Assembly: GCF_003977685.1 (NCBI RefSeq)
Contig: NZ_RYZH01000032.1
Span: 22,661-86,660, forward strand
Direction: 5' to 3'
DNA length: 64,000 nucleotides
From: Tautonia sociabilis
GTDB taxonomy: Bacteria; Planctomycetota; Planctomycetia; Isosphaerales; Isosphaeraceae
The stretch's first letter is position 1, and every line of letters begins with the position of its first letter. The notes below the pieces were generated by a model. The model was given only the letters and a program-made list of their open reading frames with translations, was not told where the DNA came from and ran no database searches. Both the position numbers and the translations under genes were made by a program. Below are positions 35,384 to 43,816 of this stretch, piece by piece.

Positions 35384-36685
35384 ATGGACCTCAAGAGCAT
35401 CGTGCGGGTGGACCTCGACGGCGCCGGAGCGCTGCGGCGTCGGGGGTTCCTGAAGACGGTCGGCCTGGGGATGGGGGCGGCGGGGCTGTCGTTCACCGAC
35501 CGGATGGCGGTGCACGCGGCCTCGATGCGATCGCGGCATCGGGCCATGATCCTGCTGTGGATGAACGGCGGCCCCAGCCAGTTCGAGACGTTCGACCCCA
35601 AGCCCGAGCACCCCAACGGCGGCGGGACCAGGGCGATCGAGACGAGCGTGCCCGGCATCCGGATCGCCGAGGGGTGGAGCCGCGTGGCCGGGGTCATGGA
35701 GGACATCGCCCTGATCCGGTCGATGACCAACACGGAGGGGAACCATCAGCGGGCGACCTACCAGTTGCACACCGGATACGCCCCGACCGCCTCGGTGAAG
35801 CACCCGAGCTTCGGCGCCTCGGCGGCCCGGGAGCTGGCCGACGCGAGCTTCGACCTGCCTCATCTGGTCCAGATCGGCGGTCGAGGGGCGATGCCGGGCT
35901 CCGGGGCGGGCTTCCTGGGCACGGCGTTCGAGCCCTTCCACGTGGACGACCCCAGCCAGCCCCCGGCCAACGCCGAGCCGGCCGTGCCCCGAGACCGCTT
36001 CTCCCGGAGGCTCGGCCTGCTCTCGGGCCTGGAGCGGGCCGGCTTCGGCGCCTCGGCAGGGGCGGACGTGGTGGCTCAGCACCAGGAGCTGTATCGCCAG
36101 TCCAGCGGCATGGTCCTCTCTCCCCGGATGGAGGCCTTCGACCTCGGCCAGGAGCCCGAGGCGCTCCGGGACTCCTACGGCCGCAACCCCTTCGGCCAGG
36201 GATGCCTGCTCGCCCGACGGCTGGTCGAAACGGGCGTGACCTTCGTCGAGGTGCGCTCGCCGGGCAACTGGGACACCCACGTCGACCAGGCCGACCGCCT
36301 GGCCGAGCTGATCCCCCCCGTCGACCAGGGGTTCGCGGCCCTGATCGCGGACCTGAAGGACCGCGGGATGCTCGACTCCACGCTCGTCGTCTGGATGGGA
36401 GAGTTCGGCCGCTCGCCGACGATCAACCCCAACGCCGGCCGAGACCACTTCCCCCGAGCCTTCAGCGTCGCCCTGGCCGGCGGCGGCGTCCGAGGCGGCC
36501 AGGTCATCGGCGGCACCTCCCCCGACGGGACCGACATCGCCGGCTCTCCCGTCACCGTCCCCAACCTGCTCGCCAGCTTCTGCCAGGCCCTCGGCATCGA
36601 TCCCACAATCGAGCACATGAGCCCAATCGGGAGGCCGTTGAAGATCGCCGACGGAGGGATTCCCGTCAAGGAACTGTTTTCCTAG
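35384..36685 (+). CDS. DUF1501 domain protein, Tat-exported
   Basis: 433 residues. A Tat signal is present at the N-terminus (RRRGFLKTVGLGMGAAGLSF). The DUF1501 domain, part of the alkaline phosphatase/sulfatase superfamily, is marked by MILLWMNGGPSQFETFDPKP, VKHPSFGASAARELAD, TFVEVRSPGNWDTHVDQ, VVWMGEFGRSPTINPNAGRD and HFPRAFSVALAGGG. Asp and His in DTH and GRDHFP suit metal binding. The ATG at 35384 places the twin arginines near residue 20. It follows its usual partner DUF1549/1553 and probably works with it in the periplasm. Confidence 0.95.
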   Translation: MDLKSIVRVDLDGAGALRRRGFLKTVGLGMGAAGLSFTDRMAVHAASMRSRHRAMILLWMNGGPSQFETFDPKPEHPNGGGTRAIETSVPGIRIAEGWSRVAGVMEDIALIRSMTNTEGNHQRATYQLHTGYAPTASVKHPSFGASAARELADASFDLPHLVQIGGRGAMPGSGAGFLGTAFEPFHVDDPSQPPANAEPAVPRDRFSRRLGLLSGLERAGFGASAGADVVAQHQELYRQSSGMVLSPRMEAFDLGQEPEALRDSYGRNPFGQGCLLARRLVETGVTFVEVRSPGNWDTHVDQADRLAELIPPVDQGFAALIADLKDRGMLDSTLVVWMGEFGRSPTINPNAGRDHFPRAFSVALAGGGVRGGQVIGGTSPDGTDIAGSPVTVPNLLASFCQALGIDPTIEHMSPIGRPLKIADGGIPVKELFS

Positions 36686-36877
36686 AACATCGCGAACGAT
36701 TGGTTCCGGGCGGGGGCCAATCGAGCCTCCGCCCGCCGGCCGGCCGGGCCCGGTTGGCTTCCGAAGAGAACCGGGACGATCGGCGTCCTTCCTTCTGAGC
36801 GTCGAATCGGTCCCACCGGAACCGTCCGCGAGGAGCGGGCGGGGAGGATCGGTACGAGCCGAGGAGGAGGGCGAGCG

Positions 36878-37765
36878 ATGATCGACCGCGAAGTCCGGGC
36901 CGCGCTGGTGGCGGCCGCTTGCGTGCTGCCGGGGATCGCATCGGGGCAAGCGCCGGCCGGATCGGAGCCGAAGCTCATCCGAGAGGTCGAGGCCAACGGC
37001 CGGCACGTGCTGGTCGAGCTGTACACCTCGCAGGGGTGCAACTACTGCCCGACCGCGGAGCGGCTGCTGGCCGAGATGAGGCGCAAGGGGTACGGCCCGG
37101 ATCGGGTGGTCGCCCTCGCCTTTCACGTCGACTACTTCAACACCCCCTGGGCCGATCCCTTCTCCTCCCAAGCGTACAGCAGCCGGCAGTGGGCCTATCA
37201 CGAGGCGTTCAAGAAGAAGGACCCGAAGACCCCCGACCTGTACTTCACCCCGATGGTCATGGTCAACGGCCGATACCCGATGAGCGGGTATCACTCCGAC
37301 GGGATCGCCCCGGTCTGGCCCCACCTGAAGGCCCGGCTCGATCGGGCGCTCCGGGAGATCCGGGAGCGGAGGGAGGTCGGCATGACCCTGACCCTGGAGG
37401 CGGCTCCCGGATCGGACGAACACCGGGAGCTGTCGGTCTCGGTCCGCCCCCAGACGCCGAGGGCGGTGGGCAAGGAGCTGCTGCTCTGCGTGGCCGTCGC
37501 CGAGGGGCCGCTGTCGACGGCCGTTCCCTCGGGGGAGAACGCCGGGGAGACCCTGGTGGAGGACCATATTGTCCGGGACTTCCGCTCCGAGCGGCTCACG
37601 CCGCGGCGCGACGGGCCGGCGGAGGCCCGCTTCTCGATCGACCTGAAGCCGGGCCAGGATCCATCCCGCTGCGAGCTTGTGGTCTTCCTGCAGGACGAGC
37701 GAACCGGCGCCCTCGCGCTGGTGACGGCGATGCCCTGGTCGGAGCCGGTCGTCGGCGGGCGGTGA
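36878..37765 (+). CDS. DUF1223 thioredoxin-fold protein, exported
   Basis: 295 residues with a signal peptide (about 7-23). The DUF1223 pattern is clear: VLVELYTSQGCNYCPTAERL with Cys54 and Cys57 as CxxC, VVALAFHVDYFNTPWADPFS, SSRQWAYHEAF and YFTPMVMVNGRYPMSGYH. The first half has the thioredoxin fold, so a thiol redox or metal-binding role is plausible. GAGGAGG precedes the ATG at 8 nt. The 192-nt gap before it shows nothing notable. Confidence 0.92.
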   Translation: MIDREVRAALVAAACVLPGIASGQAPAGSEPKLIREVEANGRHVLVELYTSQGCNYCPTAERLLAEMRRKGYGPDRVVALAFHVDYFNTPWADPFSSQAYSSRQWAYHEAFKKKDPKTPDLYFTPMVMVNGRYPMSGYHSDGIAPVWPHLKARLDRALREIRERREVGMTLTLEAAPGSDEHRELSVSVRPQTPRAVGKELLLCVAVAEGPLSTAVPSGENAGETLVEDHIVRDFRSERLTPRRDGPAEARFSIDLKPGQDPSRCELVVFLQDERTGALALVTAMPWSEPVVGGR

Positions 37766-37802
37766 TCGCTCGCCCGGGAAGGCCCGGCGATCGGTCCGGG
37801 GA

Positions 37803-37830
37803 GGGGGGAGCGGCCGGGCCTCCTCCCCCC
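37803..37830. terminator. Hairpin between convergent DUF1223 and cytochrome genes
   Basis: Exact 8-bp arms GGGGGGAG (37803-37810) and CTCCCCCC (37823-37830) with a 12-nt loop fill much of the 78-nt gap between two converging genes. There is no T-tract. Confidence 0.35.
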
Positions 37831-37843
37831 GCCTCGCCGGCAA

Positions 37844-38257
37844 TCACGGCTTGTGGTTGACGTGGCAGCGGGCGCACGCCTGCTCGATCTTGCCGTGAGC
37901 GGCCAGGGCGGCCTGGCGGTCCTGGGCCTTCACGGCCGCGGAGAGGGCCCGGGCGTTGCCGAGATACGCGGTCGTCAGGCGGGACCACGAGGCGGGCTCT
38001 CCCCGGGGGGGAACGTTCCGGCCGAGCTGCTCGACGTTCGCCTCGTACTCGCGGCACTGCTCGCCGAGGGCGACCCAATCGGGATCGGATTTGTCCAGGT
38101 TGCGGCCGATCGCGGCGGTCAGGGAGTCGGGGCCCTTGTTGAGCGTCTCCATGATCTGCTTGATCGGGGGAGGGTCGTCGCCGGACCTCGGACGGGCGGC
38201 GAGGGGCATCGCCAGGGCCAGGGTCGCCAGGGTCGCCGCGGGAATCGATCGCCTCAT
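37844..38257 (-). CDS. Exported cytochrome c'-like protein
   Basis: 137 residues: a signal peptide (about 7-22, ATLATLALAMPLAA), a helical body, and CARCH near the C-terminus (Cys128, Cys131, His132) as expected of cytochrome c'/c556 proteins. It is a distant relative of the tandem pair at 20.0-21.1 kb in layout but shares little sequence. The redoxin gene lies 111 nt upstream on the same strand, so the two may be co-transcribed. Confidence 0.87.
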   Translation of the reverse strand: MRRSIPAATLATLALAMPLAARPRSGDDPPPIKQIMETLNKGPDSLTAAIGRNLDKSDPDWVALGEQCREYEANVEQLGRNVPPRGEPASWSRLTTAYLGNARALSAAVKAQDRQAALAAHGKIEQACARCHVNHKP

Positions 38258-38368
38258 GGCCGGCTCCTCGGGAACTCGGGGCGGTCGCGGCGCCTCGGCG
38301 GACCAAAGGCGCGGCGAGCGGGGACGGGGGCGACACCATCACCACCAGAACGCGGTCAACCGTCCCCC

Positions 38369-39052
38369 TCACGAGGGAGGGTCGGCCGGCTCCGGGGGAT
38401 CGAACTCGAAGGGGCAGCCCGAGTAGGGCAATTCGGGGGCCTCGGACGCTCCCACCTCGGCCTCGGGCCGTCCGGTCAGCCCGGCGAGCCGGGCGGAGAT
38501 GTCTCGGAGAATCCCCTCAGAATAACCGGGCCAGAGGGCCTCGATCGTCCCTCCGGGGGAGATCAGCGCGACGTAGGCCGAGTTGCTCACGCCGAACGCC
38601 CGCACGATCTCCAACTCCGGGTCGGCCAGGACCGGATACGGCGTGCCGTGATCCGACACCCAGCGAGCGGCCACGGATCGGTCGCCGTCGATGACGCCGA
38701 AGAACCGCGCGGCATCGCCGTAGGAGTCGTGCAGCCGGGCATAGAACGGCTCGGCCGAGGTGCTGCACGGGCAGCCGTCCTTGATGAAAACGAGCAGAAC
38801 CGGCCGGTCGCCGACCATCGCCTCGGAGTCGACCGGCTCGCCGTCCTGGTCGACGGCCCGGAAGGCCGGAGCCGGGCTCCCGGCCTTCTCCCGGCTCTCC
38901 CGCTCCATCTCGGGAGTGACGCGGTGCTCCTCGTCGGTCAGAACGCCGACGACCACCCGCTGCCCCCGGCCCGCTTCGGCCCGCTCCTCGAGCCCCCCGC
39001 CGAAGGCAACGGCCAGCGCTCCGATCGCAATCACGTGAATCCTGGTTGACAT
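38369..39052 (-). CDS. Exported redoxin (AhpC/TSA-like)
   Basis: 227 residues. A hydrophobic N-terminus (about 5-19) is followed by a peroxiredoxin/thioredoxin-like domain: GSPAPAFRAVDQDGEPVDSE, then VLLVFIKDGCPCSTSAEPFY with Cys94 and Cys96, TPYPVLADPELEIVRAFGVS and VALISPGGTIEALWPGYS. The CPC motif and the Ser after it suit a thiol-disulfide or peroxide-reducing enzyme outside the cytoplasm. The start at 39052 is chosen because the signal peptide begins there and GGGGAGCGGAG precedes it. The Cys near the C-terminus (YSGCPFEF) could take part in the reaction. Confidence 0.85.
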   Translation of the reverse strand: MSTRIHVIAIGALAVAFGGGLEERAEAGRGQRVVVGVLTDEEHRVTPEMERESREKAGSPAPAFRAVDQDGEPVDSEAMVGDRPVLLVFIKDGCPCSTSAEPFYARLHDSYGDAARFFGVIDGDRSVAARWVSDHGTPYPVLADPELEIVRAFGVSNSAYVALISPGGTIEALWPGYSEGILRDISARLAGLTGRPEAEVGASEAPELPYSGCPFEFDPPEPADPPS

Positions 39053-39075
39053 GCTCCGCTCCCCATCCTCCGACG

Positions 39076-39095
39076 CGGCTCGGCTCGGCTCGGCA
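39076..39095. repeat. CGGCT pentanucleotide tandem repeat
   Basis: Three CGGCT units and one CGGCA lie just upstream of the redoxin gene (which reads leftward). Confidence 0.7.
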
Positions 39096-39395
39096 TGACG
39101 CAGAGCGCCGCGGTGCGGTGTGGCAGGCCGCGTCGAGTCGCGCCGGGCTGGCCTCGGACCCTGGTCCCCGGCCAACCGCTCAAACAGTCCATTATAGAAT
39201 CGAGGCCAGGCGACCCGACGACCGGCCCCTCCCCGATCGGGAGCACCCCGGCCAGTTCGACCCCCAGCCCTCCCGTCACTCGATCGCTCCGACCGACCTT
39301 CCCGAGACCTCCCTCCACTGCTTCCTCCCTGGCCCAGAAACCCAACTCCCCCCACCCTCGCCGGGAAATCGCAACTCCCAACGGGGAAGCGAGGC

Positions 39396-39665
39396 TCCCC
39401 TCCTTGTCCCTCCGACCCTTCTCCGCCCTCTGCCTTCCCCCCCCCTCCGCCCTCTGCCTTCCCCCCCCTCCACCCTCTGCCTTCCCCCCCCTCCGCCCTC
39501 CGCCTTCCGCTTTCTGCCTTACCCATCTTCCCTCTATCTTCCTTTCTTTTTTTTTTCTCTGTTTTGTCCTTTTTGTTCTCTGTATTCCCAATTTCTTTCT
39601 CTATTCACTGCTTTTCCTCTTTATACCTCCCTCCCTCCCCCTCCTCCCTTCCGCCTCCTTCCCAT
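39396..39665. repeat. Polypyrimidine tract with 23-24-bp tandem repeats
   Basis: About 270 nt in which the plus strand is almost entirely C and T. The first part (39421-39513) has four units of 23-24 bp built on CTCCGCCCTCTGCCTTCCC. The second part (39530-39620) is T-rich (for example a run of ten T near 39550), far below the surrounding GC content. On the minus strand it is the purine-rich region after the DUF1559 gene. No coding sequence is supported in 39053-39666. Confidence 0.8.
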
Positions 39666-39666
39666 A

Positions 39667-40695
39667 TCAAAGCTGATCCGCCGAGACGACCTCTCCTCCC
39701 CTCCGGGTCGCGATCGCCCGCCAGGAGGAGGGGGAGACGGTGTCCTTGACGAACTGGACGTGCCCGTCGCAGAACAGGGCATTGACGCCGCCGGGGTGGG
39801 CGCTTCGGGCGGCTTTCCAGGCGGGATTGTGGGGGACGAAGGGGCCGAGGCAGTCGAACTGTGGGGAATTTGGCGTGAGGTAGTGGTTGTACAGCGTGCT
39901 GCGGTAGTCGCCGTCCCACCAGCCATTCCCCTTGTCGAACCGCCAGCCGCGCCCCGCGGCGGCGCAGGAGGCGTCGGTCAGCGGGAGGCTGGCCGATCGC
40001 GCGATGGCGCGCCGCCAGTCGGGGGGCATCGGGTCCCGGGAGGCCTGGTCGCCCGGGCCGGGGAGCCCGAGGAGCTGTTCCGAGGCGGCGACGGTCTGGC
40101 TCGAGCCGTCCCGGATCGCGGCAAGCCCGATGGCGTGCTCGAGGATGAACACGCCGCTGGCCCCGGCGGCCTCTCCGCCGTGGGAGCCGTCGCCGGCGCT
40201 GAAGGCGTAATTGCTCGGGCCGGAAACCTCCGACGGCCGATCTCCGCCGTCGCTGGGGCAAAGGAACAGGTCATCGACCGTCTGCCGGACCGTCTGATTC
40301 GCCGGGAAGAAGGTCCAGGGACCGACGCCGAAGGCCCCTGCTCCTCCCGCGGCGATCGGCCAGTCGAAATTCAAGGCGTTGTACACGTTGGACTGCTCCA
40401 AGAACGGCGAGAGCAGGGCCAGCACCGACCATCGGTAGTGCAGCGCGGGGATCCCCGGCGCGGCCGCCCCGTCCTTCGGGTAGAGGAAGCCGACGGGGAA
40501 GGTGCCCAGCGCCGAATGGTAGTTGTGCAGGGCGATGCCGATTTGCTTCAGGTTGTTGGTGCACTGGGCGCGCCGGGCGGCCTCTCGGGCCGATTGCACC
40601 GCCGGCAGCAGCAGGGCGATCAGCACGCCGATGATGGCGATGACCACCAGCAGCTCGATCAGCGTGAAGCCGGAACGTCGTTCAGATGCTCGCAT
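39667..40695 (-). CDS. DUF1559 domain protein with type IV pilin-like N-terminus
   Basis: 342 residues. The N-terminus RRSGFTLIELLVVIAIIGVL is a prepilin cleavage and methylation motif followed by the hydrophobic helix. Family features follow: QSAREAARRAQCTNNLKQIG, ALHNYHSALGTFPVG, DDLFLCPSDGG, SNYAFSAGDG and the C-terminal HPGGVNALFCDGHVQFVKD. DUF1559 proteins occur in large numbers in planctomycetes and are thought to form pseudopilin-like envelope structures; exact roles are unknown. The ATG at 40695 has GGAG 9 nt upstream. Confidence 0.95.
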   Translation of the reverse strand: MRASERRSGFTLIELLVVIAIIGVLIALLLPAVQSAREAARRAQCTNNLKQIGIALHNYHSALGTFPVGFLYPKDGAAAPGIPALHYRWSVLALLSPFLEQSNVYNALNFDWPIAAGGAGAFGVGPWTFFPANQTVRQTVDDLFLCPSDGGDRPSEVSGPSNYAFSAGDGSHGGEAAGASGVFILEHAIGLAAIRDGSSQTVAASEQLLGLPGPGDQASRDPMPPDWRRAIARSASLPLTDASCAAAGRGWRFDKGNGWWDGDYRSTLYNHYLTPNSPQFDCLGPFVPHNPAWKAARSAHPGGVNALFCDGHVQFVKDTVSPSSWRAIATRRGGEVVSADQL

Positions 40696-41201
40696 GAACG
40701 GATTCTCCGAGATGAAGGTTCGCGCGGGGAGGCGGCGCCGCCGATCCGCCGCCAAGCGAGGCGGAAGCGGAGCGGAGCGAAGCGTGGCGGGAGTCAATCG
40801 GATCGGACTGGGGACAGTCGCCGGGTCGAACCGGACCGAACCGAACCGGACCGAACCGAACCGGGCCGGGCCGGGCCGGGCGCGCAGCGGTCTCGATCCG
40901 GAGAAGACGGCCCCGGGCCTTGGGCTGGCCGGGGATCGTCCGACCCGGACTCGAGACGGCCGGGCCCGCTCGAAGGGCGGCCGTCGCCAGGGCAGGGCGC
41001 TCGGGAAGGACGGTGGAGGGAATCGCCTGGAGGGGAGCCGGGCCGGTCGGGCCGGGTCGGGTCCGGGCCGGATCGCCTGCGCCCGTTGCACGATTCGGGC
41101 GCGGATCCGGGCGCTCGGAGGCCCCCGACGGCCATCAACCGGGGACGGCTCGCCTCCAGGACGATCGGCATCCCGAGGATCAGGCCGGCCGGGCGCTCCG
41201 A
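40696..41201. other. 506-nt intergenic region
   Basis: Between two minus-strand genes. Apart from a pentamer repeat at 40827-40881 nothing is recognised, and no coding frame is convincing. Confidence 0.4.
40827..40881. repeat. CGAAC/CGGAC/CGGGC pentanucleotide tandem repeat
   Basis: Eleven 5-bp units in register: CGAAC and CGGAC mixed in the first seven, then four CGGGC. The gradual change of unit suggests growth from one end. Confidence 0.85.
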
Positions 41202-41741
41202 TCAGGAGCGAAGGCCGGCCGAGGCACGCTCGGGGGGTTCCGAGGGAACATCGCCGGGAAGGGCGGGGCGGAACCGCTCAGGGCCCAGGGGAAGGGGAGC
41301 GCGGCCGGGCTCGGCAGCCGGCCAGGAGGCCTCGAAGATCGCCGCGGGGCGGTCGCGGTGCGAGGAGAGCGAGGGAGGGGTGCCCGCGTCTCCTCCCCCG
41401 CAGGGCATCGGCCCGATGCAAGGGGAGGGGGAGGGGTCGATCGCAAGCGACTTGAGCAGGTCGCCCCCTTCAGGACGCTCCGGATCGCCCGACCGGGTCG
41501 GAGTCGCCCGATCGCCGGGCGAGCAGCAGCAGCCCGACCCGCAGGAGGTCCCGCAGCAGCACGAGTGGCCGAGAGCTCTTCCGGCCCCCGACCATCCCGC
41601 CGAGGCCGACCGCGCCGGGCCCATCGCCGGGAACAGCGCGACAGCCGCCAGCACCGCGATCGCGACGCGGGAGGCCGGTCGGCCAGTGCGAGAGGCGGTC
41701 GGGGGCATCGGCGTCCGGAGAGGCTCGGGAACGATGTTCAT
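41202..41741 (-). CDS. Probable exported Cys-rich protein
   Basis: 179 residues. A hydrophobic stretch (about 26-48, VAIAVLAAVALFPAMGPARS) could be a signal peptide after a basic N-terminus. It is followed by the cluster HSCCCGTSCGSGCCCSPG, with eight cysteines in 14 residues, and later PCIGPMPCGGG. The rest is Pro/Arg-rich and low in complexity. Metal or thiol chemistry is possible but unproved. It starts 34 nt after the deoxyribosyltransferase-like gene, so the two could form a unit. That this frame is a gene is likely but not certain. Confidence 0.6.
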   Translation of the reverse strand: MNIVPEPLRTPMPPTASRTGRPASRVAIAVLAAVALFPAMGPARSASAGWSGAGRALGHSCCCGTSCGSGCCCSPGDRATPTRSGDPERPEGGDLLKSLAIDPSPSPCIGPMPCGGGDAGTPPSLSSHRDRPAAIFEASWPAAEPGRAPLPLGPERFRPALPGDVPSEPPERASAGLRS

Positions 41742-41775
41742 CCGGTGATTATCGTGAGGACGGCGAGGGCCGTCG

Positions 41776-42282
41776 TCAAGGGGCGTCCGACGGGCCGAGG
41801 AGCGGGGAGGGCGGGGGGCCCAGGCGGGCCAGGGCCTTGAGGATCTCCCGGGAGGCGTCCTCGGCGCTCTCGGACAACCCCGGCAGGAGGACCACGGCGG
41901 CGGCGGCCTCGGAGAGCATCAGGTTGATCGCCGGCAGGCGCTGGCCGGGCAGGTCGTCGCCGCCGGCCCGGAAGTCGGTGCGGACGGCGACGATCGGGAT
42001 CCCCAGGGCGAAGGCCAGACCGCATTCGAAGCTCGTGCCGCTGTCGGGGTCGGCGCCGTCGAGGATCGCGACCAGGGCGTCCGCGGAGCGCACCCCCTCC
42101 ACGTCGAGCCGGAAGATCGGTCCCGCCTCCGGGGCCTCGAGGTGCTGGACCTCCTCCTGGGGCAGCACGACGTGATGGCCGGCCGATCGCAGGGCGGAGG
42201 CGATCGCCGCGTTCCAGGAACGCTCGGCCTGGGTGAACAGGGGGCCGGCGAGGTAGAGCCGCAAGGTGGGTCGACTCCGCAC
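41776..42282 (-). CDS. Nucleoside 2-deoxyribosyltransferase-like protein
   Basis: 168 residues matching the family: LRLYLAGPLFTQAERSWNAA, VVLPQEEVQHL, DVEGVRSADALVAILDGADP and DSGTSFECGLAFALGIPIVA, in which the Glu of FECGLA is the expected nucleophile. These enzymes cleave or exchange the base of deoxynucleosides, and relatives act on other N-glycosides. The open frame starts with GTG at 42282 without a ribosome site; TTG at 42264, with GGAG 10 nt upstream and a start at LRLYLAG, is an equally good choice. Confidence 0.88.
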   Translation of the reverse strand: MRSRPTLRLYLAGPLFTQAERSWNAAIASALRSAGHHVVLPQEEVQHLEAPEAGPIFRLDVEGVRSADALVAILDGADPDSGTSFECGLAFALGIPIVAVRTDFRAGGDDLPGQRLPAINLMLSEAAAAVVLLPGLSESAEDASREILKALARLGPPPSPLLGPSDAP

Positions 42283-42610
42283 AGGGGGGAAGGATCGGGC
42301 TCCGGCTCGGGATCGAGGCCGGGAGCAGGAGGATGCGTTCGGTCGCGTCGGTCGCGCTGATTCTACGCGAAAGGCTAAGGGGAGAAGCGGGGGCGGGCCG
42401 ATCTAGAGGAGCGAGTCGCGGCGGTCGCCCGGGCTCGGCGGTGCCGTACCGGCGCCCCGGGCGGGACGGCCGAGGGGCCTCCGGAGGACGCCCCGCCCCG
42501 GCCCGGGGCCCGCCCGCCGTCAGGCCCGCCGCCGAGGAGGGCCGGGTGAGCGGCCCGCCTCGGCGGCCGGCCCCGCGAGGCAAGGACCCTGTCCCGGAGG
42601 AGTGGACCCG
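42283..42610. other. 328-nt region between divergent genes
   Basis: No gene. It is GC-rich; no promoter could be assigned with confidence. Confidence 0.35.
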
Positions 42611-43312
42611 ATGCCCCGCCTTGCGAGATTCGCCCCGGCCCTGATCGGCCTGGCCCTGGCCGCCCCGGCGACGGCCCGAGCCCAGTCTCACGCGCACCCG
42701 GCCGGCTCCGAGTGCGCCTATTGCGCCGCCAATCACGCGACCAGCCTCACCCCCGTTGTGCAGGAACGCCGAGGGCCGCTCGGCCTGCTGGGAGGCCGTC
42801 GGGTCGTGGTCCCCGCCGGCCATCACGTCGAGGGAACCGTCCCCGCCGCCCCCTCCTGGAGCAGCCAGGCCGCCGCGCTGCCCCCGGCCTCGGCGTGGGG
42901 AGCCAACCCCTCGGATGCGGGGGTCGCCGTGATCGGCCCCGGCTACGACCCCGCTCCGGCGATGCCCTACGGCGGCGGCTACGTCGCCGAAGGGGAGCCC
43001 CTGCCGATCGGAGAGATGCGAACGAACTACTCCCCCGCCATGTCCTCCCCGATGGGCCCGGCCGGCCTCGGCCCCCAGCCGGCCCCGATGATGCGGCCCG
43101 ACCCGGCGATCCAGGCCTGGCATCAGATGGGCATGGCCGAGCGCTCCGTCCCCCGGCATCACGGCGCCCTGAGCCGCATGCTCGGCGTGGCCAGCGTCTC
43201 GAACTGGCTGGAGGAGCGCCGGACCCTCCGGGTGATGCGCAAGGCCGCCAAGAGCGGAATGTATGCCCCGATGATGACCGAGATGCCCGGCCGGGCGGTC
43301 ATCGGACATTGA
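42611..43312 (+). CDS. Exported protein of unknown function
   Basis: 233 residues from the ATG at 42611, which has GGAGGAG 8 nt upstream (a GTG at 42602 is in frame but overlaps that site). A signal peptide (about 5-25, ending ATARAQ) leads to HAHPAGSECAYCAANHATS, a CxxC with nearby His, then a Pro/Gly/Met-rich low-complexity region. The C-terminus is more regular and basic (SVSNWLEERRTLRVMRKAAK). It opens a run of three exported proteins on this strand. Function unknown. Confidence 0.75.
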   Translation: MPRLARFAPALIGLALAAPATARAQSHAHPAGSECAYCAANHATSLTPVVQERRGPLGLLGGRRVVVPAGHHVEGTVPAAPSWSSQAAALPPASAWGANPSDAGVAVIGPGYDPAPAMPYGGGYVAEGEPLPIGEMRTNYSPAMSSPMGPAGLGPQPAPMMRPDPAIQAWHQMGMAERSVPRHHGALSRMLGVASVSNWLEERRTLRVMRKAAKSGMYAPMMTEMPGRAVIGH

Positions 43313-43816
43313 TTCCGGCAGCGGACGGACTCCGGTGACGGAGGCCGGAGTGCCGAAGTCGGCCCGACCCCCTCGTCGAGGTCCTCCCCAATCGGGGACG
43401 ACGCGACACCGGCCAACCGTCCGGCGAGATCGACGACGACGGCCCCGGCGCGGCGGATCGCATCCCGCCGCTCCGGGGCCGCTCGCTGCGCGGGGCGGGG
43501 GGGGGGCGGGGCCGGCCGGCTCGGCCGGCAAGGGGGCCGTGATCGGCACAACCGGCAAGGGCGATCGCCTCGGCCGGGAGGCCGGATGCAGCCGGGAGCC
43601 CCGGCGGGCCGATCCCACACAGCGAGACGCCCGGGCTCCGTCGGCGATGCCGGCCGTCCCCGACGCCCGGATGGCGCCGGGGAGGCCCCGCGGCCCGGGG
43701 CGGGCGGATCGGTGGGAAGACGGCGACGGACCCGCACAGGACGGCGGTCCCGCTCGCCTCGCTCGGTTCCGAACCACTCCAGGAGGGAGACCGGCCATGT
43801 TGACAAGGGATTGACC
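43313..43816. other. 504-nt intergenic region with a mini-ORF
   Basis: No conventional gene. Near the end an excellent ribosome site (AGGAGGGA, 43781-43788) serves an ATG at 43797 that reads only MLTRD before TGA (43812-43814). The next ATG, at 43817, starts the His/Gly-rich gene and has AAGGG 8 nt upstream. Coupled reinitiation from this mini-ORF is possible. Confidence 0.5.

Noticed and set aside
39046..41748. 900-codon plus-strand frame over the redoxin, polypyrimidine tract, DUF1559 and Cys-rich genes
   Set aside because: It runs antisense through a certain DUF1559 gene and through low-complexity repeats; no domain is recognisable.
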